DNA of 32,596 bases from Candidatus Poribacteria bacterium (GTDB lineage Bacteria > Poribacteria > WGA-4E > WGA-3G): contig PYJC01000009.1 of assembly GCA_003635255.1 (NCBI GenBank), positions 1 through 32,596 of the forward strand, given 5' to 3'. The notes beneath the pieces were generated by a model. That model did not search any database. It was not told the origin of the DNA and saw nothing but the letters and a program-made list of their open reading frames with translations. Positions 25,864-32,596 of this stretch are shown piece after piece (position 1 is the stretch's first letter; each line of letters opens with the position of its first letter). The translations under genes were made by a program, and so were the position numbers.

Positions 25864-25983
25864 AGGACTTACGCAAATTGAACAAATATTGGATATTTGG
25901 ACGCAAAAAGCAGTATTTTCGATATTTTTAACCCCCTAAATCCCCCTTATCAGGGGGACTTTAAGAGGAAATGCGTAAGTCCT
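25864..25983. mobile_element. 120-bp MITE-like element with 12-bp terminal inverted repeats
   Basis: Perfect terminal repeats AGGACTTACGCA (25864-25875) and TGCGTAAGTCCT (25972-25983). It contains no gene. Internal hairpin CCCCCT-TATC-AGGGGG (25942-25957) follows a CCCCTAAAT block. ATC flanks both ends and could be a short target duplication. From memory, similar sequences are dispersed in cyanobacterial and poribacterial genomes, as non-autonomous elements mobilised by a transposase elsewhere. Confidence 0.7.
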
Positions 25984-26011
25984 ATCTATTATCTATTAGC
26001 AGAGGTGAATA

Positions 26012-27151
26012 ATGGAAAATAGGAAGATTCTCATCATTGGTGGCGGTGTGATTGGACTTGGTATCGGGTGGCAGCTGGCGAAAGTGGGTGCCGCTGTCAC
26101 CATTCATGAGCGCGGACAAGCCGGACGCGGTGCCTCTTGGGCAGCCGCCGGTATGCTCGGCCCAATTGCTGAAGCACATATCGACGAACTCGACCTCCTC
26201 AAACTCAGCAATCAAAGTTTAGCACGCTACCCAGAATGGGTCGATGAGTTAGAGACAGAAACAGAAATGTCGATCGGTTACCGAGCAGAAGGCACGCTCA
26301 TTATAGGCATTGAACCTGATGATGCAGATCAACTCCGGCATGCCTATAACTTACAACAAGATTTAGGGTTGAATGTCGAGTGGTTGAGCGGACAAGAAGC
26401 ACGTGAAATTGAAGGGGCACTCTCACCATACGTGACTGCAGCAGTTCGTTGTGAAACTGACCATCAAGTCGATAACCGACTCATGGCGCAGGCACTCCAG
26501 CGTGCTTATCAGGGGCGCGGCGGTGTGTTGCATCAAAATAGCACTGTTGAAAGAGTCGTCATAGAAAATGGAACCGCAACGGGTGTTCAAACACAAGACG
26601 GTTTTCAAGCAGCAGATACGCTGATTCTCGCAGCAGGATGCTGGTCTGGGCAGATCAGCGGGTTACCGGATACGATTATCCCTCCCGTGCGTCCCGTGAA
26701 GGGGCAGATGTTGGCGTTGCGAATGCGAGAGGGGACTACTATCAAAAACGTCATCCGTACCGTCAAGGCGAGGTATCCGATGCCGGTATATTTAGTACCG
26801 AGAAGCGATGGTAGACTGATCGTCGGTGCAACAACCGAGGAATTGGGGTTTGACACGGATCTAACCGTTGGTGGTGTATACGAACTCCTTCACGGGGCGT
26901 GTGAAGCGGTGCCGGGTATTTACGATCTGCCACTTATCGAAACTTGGACAGGTTTACGCCCTGGTAGCAACGACAACGCGCCCATACTCGGTAAAACACT
27001 GGTCGAGAATCTAATATACGCAACAGGGCACTATCGCAACGGCATCTTACTCACCCCCATCACGGCTTACGAGATCTCCAAACTGGTTCTGACGGGTGAG
27101 ACTTCAGAGACAATCGCCCCGTTTCACTTGGACAGATTTTCAAAGGAGTAG
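26012..27151 (+). CDS. thiO: Glycine oxidase ThiO (FAD-dependent)
   Basis: 379 residues, with AGAGGTG upstream of the ATG. ThiO oxidises glycine to iminoglycine (dehydroglycine) for the thiazole moiety of thiamine. The FAD dinucleotide-binding motif is ILIIGGGVIGLGIGWQLA (residues 6-23), followed by GASWAAAGMLGP, a ThiO/DadA-type block. The C-terminal FAD site is TWTGLRPGSNDNAPILGK, then YATGHYRNGILLTPITA, both characteristic of ThiO. No thiG or thiS lies nearby, so the pathway context is missing and other D-amino-acid oxidase-like substrates are possible. It starts 28 bp after the MITE-like element, which may supply or disturb its upstream region. Confidence 0.85.
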   Translation: MENRKILIIGGGVIGLGIGWQLAKVGAAVTIHERGQAGRGASWAAAGMLGPIAEAHIDELDLLKLSNQSLARYPEWVDELETETEMSIGYRAEGTLIIGIEPDDADQLRHAYNLQQDLGLNVEWLSGQEAREIEGALSPYVTAAVRCETDHQVDNRLMAQALQRAYQGRGGVLHQNSTVERVVIENGTATGVQTQDGFQAADTLILAAGCWSGQISGLPDTIIPPVRPVKGQMLALRMREGTTIKNVIRTVKARYPMPVYLVPRSDGRLIVGATTEELGFDTDLTVGGVYELLHGACEAVPGIYDLPLIETWTGLRPGSNDNAPILGKTLVENLIYATGHYRNGILLTPITAYEISKLVLTGETSETIAPFHLDRFSKE

Positions 27152-27207
27152 GGGCTTTAAAAAAGCGACACGCTTTCTCCCGCCGTGTGCCGTAACTACA
27201 CTTGATT

Positions 27208-27230
27208 GCCGACAGCCGATGGCTGCCGGC
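27208..27230. repeat. Imperfect hairpin GCCG-a-CAGCC / GGCTG-c-CGGC
   Basis: Ten-position arms with one mismatch around a GAT loop, 56 bp after thiO. No T-run, so terminator function is doubtful; it resembles other GC-rich intergenic palindromes in this window. Confidence 0.45.
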
Positions 27231-27320
27231 TATTCCATATTTCCCTTGCATTCTTATCCTACTTCTGATAGAATTGCCTGCAAAGTCCACCTATAGGTGA
27301 AACATAAAGGATGGAAACGC

Positions 27321-28574
27321 ATGGCACTTCCAAATATGACACGGATCCGACAGCAGTTTGAGGCACCCGTTCTCGCTGACCTCCCCGCAGCGATACACGC
27401 AGAATTAGCACGGATTGATGCCGCTTCTATTATCAGTCCCGGTGAGACTGTTGCAATTACCGCTGGCAGTCGCGGCGTTGCGAATGTTGATATAGCCGTC
27501 AAGGCGACTGTCGATTATCTCAAGACACTCGGTGCGAAACCTTTTGTGGTTCCAGCGATGGGGAGCCACGGTGGTGCAACCCCTGAAGGACAACGGAGTG
27601 TACTGGAACATTACGGTATCACTGAAGAGACCGTCGGCGCGCCGGTGAAAGCGACAATGGAGGTCGTGGAGCTCGGAAAGACAGCGGACGGGTTGCCAGT
27701 TTTCTTTGACCGGTATGCCGCTGAAGCGGATCACGTCGTTCCGCTGAATCGTATTAAGGCACACACAGATTTCAACGGTTCCATTGAGAGTGGATTGATG
27801 AAGATGCTGGTGATTGGACTCGGCAAACAGCAGGGTGCGAACCTCTATCACCGGGCTTTCTTTCAGTACAGTTTTGAACACGTCATCAGAGCGGTCGGTG
27901 GTTTTATTCTGGATACCGGCAAGATCGCTTTCGGCTTGGGGTTAATTGAGAACGCACACGAAGAGACAGCGAAAGCGGTAGCCGTACCTGCTGCACAACT
28001 CCTTCAAACCGAACGTGAGCTGCTCATCGAGGCGAAATCGTTGATGGGACGACTCCCGTTTGATGAGCTTGACTTACTTATCGTGGATTGGACAGGGAAA
28101 AATATCAGTGGCACGGGGATGGATACGAACGTTATCGGTCGGATGATGCAGAACTTTGAACCCGAACCCGCAAAACCGGCGATCCTCCGTATATTCGTCC
28201 GGGACCTCACTGAAGAGAGCGACGGTAATGCCACCGGTATCGGGCTTGCCGACTTCACAACGACCCGCCTTGTAGACCAAATTGATCGGCACTCGACCTA
28301 CATGAACGGGATCACTGCCCTCGGACCGCAGAAATCGAAAATCCCGTTCTACTACGATACTGACCGTGAAGCGATTGAAGTCGCATTGGACACTATCGGT
28401 CTTACTGAACCCGAAGATGCACGGGTTATCCGGATTGAAAGCACATTGAGATTGACGGAACTCGATGTCTCTGAGGTGTTGCTTGAAGATGCGCAATTGC
28501 ATTCAAGGTTAGAAGTCATCGGTGAAACGAAGCCGTTTGCGTTTGACGCTACAGGGAATCTGTTGCCGTTTTAG
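27321..28574 (+). CDS. LarA-like protein (DUF2088, nickel-pincer racemase superfamily)
   Basis: 417 residues. The ATG at 27321 has AAAGGA 9 nt upstream; a GTG at 27297 is less likely. The N-terminal domain matches the lactate racemase/DUF2088 family: PGETVAITAGSRGVAN, FVVPAMGSHGGATPEGQ, and NRIKAHTDFNGSIESGLMKMLVIGLGK, the histidine- and lysine-bearing segments near the cofactor. Characterised LarA racemises or epimerises 2-hydroxy acids using a nickel-pincer nucleotide made by LarB, LarC and LarE. None of those genes is visible here, and this branch differs from true LarA in the C-terminal domain, so the substrate is unknown. Neighbours (ThiO, UbiA-type transferase) give no clear pathway. 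Confidence 0.75.
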   Translation: MALPNMTRIRQQFEAPVLADLPAAIHAELARIDAASIISPGETVAITAGSRGVANVDIAVKATVDYLKTLGAKPFVVPAMGSHGGATPEGQRSVLEHYGITEETVGAPVKATMEVVELGKTADGLPVFFDRYAAEADHVVPLNRIKAHTDFNGSIESGLMKMLVIGLGKQQGANLYHRAFFQYSFEHVIRAVGGFILDTGKIAFGLGLIENAHEETAKAVAVPAAQLLQTERELLIEAKSLMGRLPFDELDLLIVDWTGKNISGTGMDTNVIGRMMQNFEPEPAKPAILRIFVRDLTEESDGNATGIGLADFTTTRLVDQIDRHSTYMNGITALGPQKSKIPFYYDTDREAIEVALDTIGLTEPEDARVIRIESTLRLTELDVSEVLLEDAQLHSRLEVIGETKPFAFDATGNLLPF

Positions 28575-28587
28575 ATAGCCATCAGCT

Positions 28588-28710
28588 GTCAGCCGTCGGA
28601 AACCGTCAGCAAAGAGAATTTTCTCGTGGTTTCCGTTAGTTCTCTGCCTGGTTTGAGAGTTTCAGAAAACTGAAAAGAGATATGCTGATGACTGAAAACC
28701 GACGGCTGAC
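28588..28710. repeat. Inverted repeat straddling the ubiA-like gene leader
   Basis: Perfect 12-bp arms GTCAGCCGTCGG (28588-28599) and CCGACGGCTGAC (28699-28710). Inside lies a small palindrome TTTCAGAAAACTGAAA (28660-28675). The right arm ends 14 bp before the chosen ATG at 28724, so the upstream open frame from 28682 is repeat and not protein. Confidence 0.6.
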
Positions 28711-28723
28711 CACCATTAAAAAA

Positions 28724-29575
28724 ATGCGGAAACTTAAGATTATCCTTGAGATGATCAAATTTGAACATACTGTCTTCGCGCTTCCGTTTGCGGTGATGAG
28801 TGCTTTTATCGCATCGGACGGATTTCCGCCGCTGCCAAAACTTGGTTGGATCCTCGTAGCAATGGTAGGGGCGCGGAGCTGTGCTATGGCGTTCAACCGG
28901 CTCGCTGATGCTGAAATTGATGGTATAAACCCGCGTACTGCCATGCGTGCGATTCCTGCGGGCTTAATTACAAAAGGCGCGGTGTGGAGTTTCACCATTA
29001 TTTCCGCAGGATTGTTGGTTTTTGCGGCGTGGCGGTTGAACCCGCTCGCCTTTGCCTTATCCCCCGTCGCGCTTGCTGTGGTTATGGGATATTCCTATAC
29101 CAAACGCTTCACCGCATTCTCTCACTTCTGGTTAGGGCTTGCACTCTCTATCTCACCTGTCGGTGCGTGGATCGCAATTCAGGGCAACTTTGCGTTACCT
29201 CCGATCATTCTCTGCTGCGTCGTGCTGCTCTGGACAGCCGGGTTCGACATCATCTATGCCTGTCAAGATGTGAGCTTTGATAGGAAACACGGGCTACACT
29301 CCATCCCGGCGAAAATCGGCATCCGATGGGCATTATGGCTATCGTCTGCGTTGCATGTCATCGCCGTGCTACTTCTTCTCGGTATCCCGTACCTCGTCGA
29401 ATTGGGACTTTTCTATTACATCGGTGTCGGGATCGTCGTGCTAATCTTTATCTATGAACACGCCATCGTCAAACCGACAGATTTGTCCCGCGTCAACCTT
29501 GCATTTTTTACATTAAACGGCGTGATTAGCCTCGTCTTGATGGCACTCTCAATTGCCGATATTTTACTGTTATAG
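28724..29575 (+). CDS. UbiA-family prenyltransferase (MqnP/4-hydroxybenzoate polyprenyltransferase-like)
   Basis: 283 residues with about eight membrane helices. The start at 28724 gives MRKLKIILEMIKFEHTVFALPFA, the canonical N-terminus. The first aspartate-rich motif is NRLADAEIDGINPRT (Asn58, Asp62, Asp66) and the second is DIIYACQDVSFDRKHGLHSIPAKIG; both bind the Mg-polyprenyl diphosphate. The enzyme attaches a prenyl chain to an aromatic ring in ubiquinone or menaquinone synthesis. The sequence resembles the UbiA-like clade (TIGR01475) that includes MqnP of the futalosine menaquinone route. No other quinone genes lie in the window to decide which. A palindromic repeat, not a clear promoter, lies just upstream. 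Confidence 0.88.
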   Translation: MRKLKIILEMIKFEHTVFALPFAVMSAFIASDGFPPLPKLGWILVAMVGARSCAMAFNRLADAEIDGINPRTAMRAIPAGLITKGAVWSFTIISAGLLVFAAWRLNPLAFALSPVALAVVMGYSYTKRFTAFSHFWLGLALSISPVGAWIAIQGNFALPPIILCCVVLLWTAGFDIIYACQDVSFDRKHGLHSIPAKIGIRWALWLSSALHVIAVLLLLGIPYLVELGLFYYIGVGIVVLIFIYEHAIVKPTDLSRVNLAFFTLNGVISLVLMALSIADILLL

Positions 29576-29705
29576 TTTTCAGAGGAATGGATGTCTCTTA
29601 AGATAATCCCAAAACCCGTAGTCCGTAACGAAGTGGAGGACGGATTTGAGAAATGCCCGTTAAAGTTCAAATGTCCGTTGTTTCTCCGCAAGGTAAAATT
29701 AAAAA

Positions 29706-30527
29706 ATGAAACTTTCACTTTCTGTGCGCGTTGCAGAGACAGCATCGAAAAGAGATGCTACGCATACCTTTACACAACTGACTGAACTGGCAGCAGGACT
29801 CGGTTATGAGGCGGTCTGCATGCGTGCCTCCCAAGTCGGCATCCACTCACCTTTAGAACAGATTACCGCCGCTCGCAAACAGGCAGACTCGCTTAATTTG
29901 AAGGTCTCTATGGTCACCGGCGATTTCCCCGTGCCGCTCAACAACGAGCAGGGACCGGACGGACTCCGCAATATCACCCCTTATCTCGATTTAACGGAAC
30001 TGCTTGGGGCAGACCTTATCCGTATCGCAATGAAGGTCGAGGCGGATATCCCGTGGGCACAACGTGCCTCCGACGAAGCCGCAGAGCGCGGTATCCGGCT
30101 CGCGCATCAGTCGCATACGCAGAGCCTGTTTGAAACGGTGGAGGGATCGGTCGATGTCCTGAAACGTGTCGGTAGGAAGAATTTCGGGATTATCTATGAA
30201 CCTGCCAACCTTGATCTGTGTGCGCAGGATTACGGCGTTGAGACGCTTAAGCGGTTTTCACCATATCTCCTCAATGTCTATCTTCAGAACCACATCCGCC
30301 GACCAGACGGAAAAACGCGACTCCTGACGTGGATTCAGGGCGAAGTTCCGCATGATCCGATCCGCCTACAAGACGAAGGTGGTATCGACTTTCCACTGGT
30401 GTTTGAAGGTTTGGAGGCGATCGGTTACGATGGGTATGTAACGGTGCATCAGGCGTTCCGTGAGATTATGGAGCCGGAAGACGCAGCGGAACAGAGTTAT
30501 ACGTATCTGAAACCCTTTTGTGGATAG
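29706..30527 (+). CDS. Sugar phosphate isomerase/epimerase (xylose isomerase-like TIM barrel)
   Basis: 273 residues, the usual size for this cytoplasmic family. The barrel strands and metal-site segments are visible: GYEAVCMRASQVG, LKVSMVTGDFPV, GADLIRIAMK, GIRLAHQSHTQSLFET, NFGIIYEPANLDLCAQDYG, YLLNVYLQNHI, and YVTVHQAF. Members isomerise or epimerise sugars or cyclitols, or act as aldolases/dehydratases; the exact reaction cannot be read from the sequence. It lies 21 bp before the sulfatase gene on the same strand, so the two likely form a carbohydrate-use unit. The ATG follows a weak AAGG site. A short frame overlapping its beginning (29591-29785) is not real. Confidence 0.82.
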   Translation: MKLSLSVRVAETASKRDATHTFTQLTELAAGLGYEAVCMRASQVGIHSPLEQITAARKQADSLNLKVSMVTGDFPVPLNNEQGPDGLRNITPYLDLTELLGADLIRIAMKVEADIPWAQRASDEAAERGIRLAHQSHTQSLFETVEGSVDVLKRVGRKNFGIIYEPANLDLCAQDYGVETLKRFSPYLLNVYLQNHIRRPDGKTRLLTWIQGEVPHDPIRLQDEGGIDFPLVFEGLEAIGYDGYVTVHQAFREIMEPEDAAEQSYTYLKPFCG

Positions 30528-30548
30528 AGAGGAAGTCTCCTTAACACT

Positions 30549-32063
30549 ATGAACACACAACGTCCGAATATACTAATTATCACCACCGACCAGCAGCGGA
30601 CAGATAGCCTCAGCTGCTACGGGTCAACGTTTACGGATACACCGCATCTCGATAAGTTCGCGTCTGAAGGTATCTGTTTTGAACGGGCATATTGCACGAA
30701 TCCGGTATGTACCCCCGCCCGTGCCTCAATCTTTTCAGGACGGTATGTGAGTCGCCACGGGGCGTGGAATGTCGGTATGAACGTCCCTGAAGATGAAACC
30801 ATGCTATCACACCGACTCGGTGCGGTCGGGTATCGTACGCATTATATCGGCAAAGCACATTTTCAACCCTTCGGTGCCTCTGGAGAACAGTCCGTTGAAG
30901 CACGTGGCAATACGGCACGCTACCCGGATTTTCAAGGTCCCTACTACGGATTTGAAACGGTCGAATTGGCACTTGGACATGCAACTTACGGTATCGCGGG
31001 ACATTACGGCGAATGGGTGCGTTCACAGGTCTCCGAAGAAGCGTTCGAGCGTTATAGTAAAGCGACACGCCTTAGCGAAAGAGGGTTCGGCGGTGAGGCT
31101 TATGATTGGGATATACCGCTGAAGTACCACAACAGCGTTTGGACGGCGGATCGGACAGTAGATTTCTTGTCAAATCGTGATACCACGCAACCGTTCCTAT
31201 TGGCGGTTGGTTTCCAAGACCCACACCATCCGCACTGCGTTCCTACTGAATTCGAGGCGCGCGTTGATCCCACCCAAGTCCCGTTGCCGGACTTCGTTGA
31301 AGGTGAGTTAAACGACAAACCGCCTCATTTCTTGGAGGCACGATGCGGGGAACTTGAAAAGTCGGAAATCCGAGGCACGTATGCGATCGCGGGGCAGGGT
31401 GGCGGTGCCGACTACCGTAAAGTTTCGGAAGCGGATGCACGGCTCGGTAGGGCATATTACTACAATATGGTGAAGATTATTGATCAGCAGATGTGCCGGA
31501 TTCTGGAGTGTCTGGATACGTGCGGGTTGACGGAAAATACGTTAGTGCTTTTTACGACCGATCACGGCGAACTGCTCGGTGATCACGGATTGTGGATGAA
31601 GGGACCTTTCCATTACGAGCAGCTTGTCCGTGTACCGACGTTGATGCGGTTTCCAGCGGCGCTTCCAGCAGGACAACGCACACAGGCACTGTTCAGCCAT
31701 GTTGATATTGTGCCGACAGTGTTGTCAGCAATCGGTTTGCCGATTCCATCAGATATAGATGGTGTAGACGCGATGCCGATGCTTATTGGTGAGACGGCAT
31801 CTATGCGTGATGATGTATTAGTGGAGTGTGTGGACGATCCCCGCGGCTTGCGACTCAAAACGGTTGTAACCGATACTCGGAAATTGACTTGGTATTGTGG
31901 GCACGCGTACGGTGAACTCTACGATTTGGAGAAGGATCCGGGTGAGCGGGAAAATTTGTGGGACAGTGCTACGTACGCCGACAATAAGGCATCTCTCATG
32001 AGCCGTATCCTTGAAACGATGGAGCCTTTAGAGAAACGGGTTGATCGGTTGTCGTATGCGTAG
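30549..32063 (+). CDS. Type I (formylglycine) sulfatase
   Basis: 504 residues of the arylsulfatase superfamily. The start RPNILIITTDQQRTDSLSCYG carries the metal-binding aspartate. The formylglycine motif is C-T-P-A-R with Cys54 (NPVCTPARASIFSGRY), to be oxidised by a formylglycine-generating enzyme not found here. Other active-site segments are YIGKAHF, GFQDPHHPHCVPTEF, and TTDHGELLGDHGLWMKG (Asp338, His339). No signal peptide is evident at the N-terminus, so it may be cytoplasmic or use another route. Substrate is a sulfate ester, probably of a sugar given the sugar isomerase next to it. It resembles choline-sulfatase/heparan-type subfamilies, without a firm match. Confidence 0.92.
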   Translation: MNTQRPNILIITTDQQRTDSLSCYGSTFTDTPHLDKFASEGICFERAYCTNPVCTPARASIFSGRYVSRHGAWNVGMNVPEDETMLSHRLGAVGYRTHYIGKAHFQPFGASGEQSVEARGNTARYPDFQGPYYGFETVELALGHATYGIAGHYGEWVRSQVSEEAFERYSKATRLSERGFGGEAYDWDIPLKYHNSVWTADRTVDFLSNRDTTQPFLLAVGFQDPHHPHCVPTEFEARVDPTQVPLPDFVEGELNDKPPHFLEARCGELEKSEIRGTYAIAGQGGGADYRKVSEADARLGRAYYYNMVKIIDQQMCRILECLDTCGLTENTLVLFTTDHGELLGDHGLWMKGPFHYEQLVRVPTLMRFPAALPAGQRTQALFSHVDIVPTVLSAIGLPIPSDIDGVDAMPMLIGETASMRDDVLVECVDDPRGLRLKTVVTDTRKLTWYCGHAYGELYDLEKDPGERENLWDSATYADNKASLMSRILETMEPLEKRVDRLSYA

Positions 32064-32070
32064 GACGAAA

Positions 32071-32282
32071 TTATTGATTATAGGTAAAGATTGGTTCGCG
32101 AATGATCTCTTTTAATTCTGCAATGTATTCTTCTATAAGTGCCCGGCTTGTCTTGAGCGTCAGTTGAATTGCTTCATGAAGGTTTGTCTGTGCTTCCTCA
32201 TCTGTTATAGATGCGATGCGTCTATCAAATATATTTCACTGTATGCATTCCGCTTTTGTCAAGTGAAAATATAGCTCTTCAT
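32071..32282 (-). pseudogene. Degenerate HicB-like antitoxin gene
   Basis: On the minus strand an ATG at 32282 opens MKSYIFT, the usual HicB start, but meets TGA after 7 codons. From about 32235 another frame reads FDRRIASITDEEAQTNLHEA, then IQLTLKTSRALIEEYIAELK and IIREPIFTYNQ, resembling the C-terminal half of HicB antitoxins (an EEA..NL.EAI helix and an IREP ending). The middle (G-x-P-x-L-x-G-C region) is missing and the halves are in different frames. No hicA toxin gene is next to it. Family assignment is by pattern memory; the broken state is seen directly. Confidence 0.5.
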
Positions 32283-32327
32283 AACCTTTTAGGAGCAAAC
32301 TGTACTCGCTGATGGGAGGTAAAACTG

Positions 32328-32596
32328 ATGGCATTTAGCGATTTCAAGACGATTCCTGAAGTTCAAAAAAGATTCGGAATCAGATACGCGGAAAACGACT
32401 TTTTCTCCGTTGAGGATCCCTTAAGCCCTTCAGAGCAATTTCTCCAAGAATTTGAATTTACGAGGCAACACATCAATATTTTCGGATCGGAGGCAGCACG
32501 GTGTGAAGCCGTTATCTTTCCGGTTTTAAGAGAGGTCTATAAAGGGTACGCTGATCACTACGCCCTCTGGATCAAGGAAACTATAGTCTATGATGA
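32328..32596 (+). CDS. N-terminal part of an unrecognised protein, runs off window
   Basis: An ATG with GGGAGGT upstream opens a frame that stays open to the right edge (89 residues): MAFSDFKTIPEVQKRFGIRY, later FEFTRQHINIFGSEAARCEAVIFPVLREVYKGY and HYALWIKETIVYD. I do not recognise a named family; similar hypothetical proteins seem to occur in cyanobacteria, and the layout (conserved E-x-x-x-C and Y-x-x-W-I) might suit an HSDR_N-like nuclease fold. There is no signal peptide, so it should be cytoplasmic. The rest of the gene is outside the window. Confidence 0.7.
   Translation, partial: MAFSDFKTIPEVQKRFGIRYAENDFFSVEDPLSPSEQFLQEFEFTRQHINIFGSEAARCEAVIFPVLREVYKGYADHYALWIKETIVYD

Noticed and set aside
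28682..28723. Upstream start for the UbiA-type gene
   Set aside because: The segment contains one arm of a 12-bp inverted repeat and the canonical N-terminus begins at 28724.
29591..29785. 64-codon frame before the sugar isomerase
   Set aside because: It overlaps the isomerase start in another frame, has no motif, and the leader sequence looks like an intergenic repeat.
32256..32284. Possible promoter TTGTCA-17-TCATAA before the last gene
   Set aside because: The -10 box is poor and the spacing match alone is not convincing.

Overview
The window looks like a piece of a free-living or symbiotic bacterial chromosome with an outer membrane: it encodes a BamA/D15-type beta-barrel protein. The mix of a formylglycine sulfatase, a LamG-domain protein, CBM9-like and jelly-roll secreted proteins, abundant short palindromic repeats and a recurrent C-terminal tag (V-E/D-P..K-L..T-W..L/I-K) is, from memory, most like Candidatus Poribacteria (sponge-associated) or a close relative. 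That assignment is inference; there is no rRNA or other taxonomic marker here.

Layout. 1-3060 (+): the end of a CBM9-like secreted protein, a small membrane protein, a DUF815 ATPase and two tandem paralogous secreted proteins. 3076-4380 (-): a PLP aminotransferase. 4710-6831 (+): an anchored protein with an SH3-like tail overlapping an S66 LD-carboxypeptidase. 6856-11645 (-): a three-gene envelope operon (secreted kinase-like domain fused to a BamA-type barrel, DUF4956 membrane protein, SdiA-regulated-type beta-propeller), preceded by about 750 bp without a convincing intact gene. 12405-14642 (+): a GT4 glycosyltransferase and a LamG protein carrying the C-terminal tag.

14801-25827 (+) is a Type I restriction-modification island: hsdM, a 1473-aa AT-rich protein, a DUF5615 PIN-like protein, hsdS, hsdR and a short YgjP-like metalloprotease. 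The large protein reads as N-terminal helical/coiled-coil module, TPR array, GreA/B-C-like module, PIN nuclease and, at the C-terminus, a DUF433 antitoxin-like domain. The DUF5615 gene, the usual toxin partner of DUF433, begins 2 nt after its stop. This looks like a conflict protein fused to the antitoxin of a DUF433/DUF5615 pair and inserted inside an hsd operon, with its own promoter and a palindromic candidate operator. It is the best candidate for a new system in the window.

25864-32596: a MITE-like element, ThiO glycine oxidase, a LarA/DUF2088-type protein, a UbiA-family prenyltransferase, a TIM-barrel sugar isomerase/epimerase paired with a sulfatase, a broken HicB-like antitoxin, and the start of an unrecognised protein. 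No tRNA, rRNA or CRISPR array was seen.
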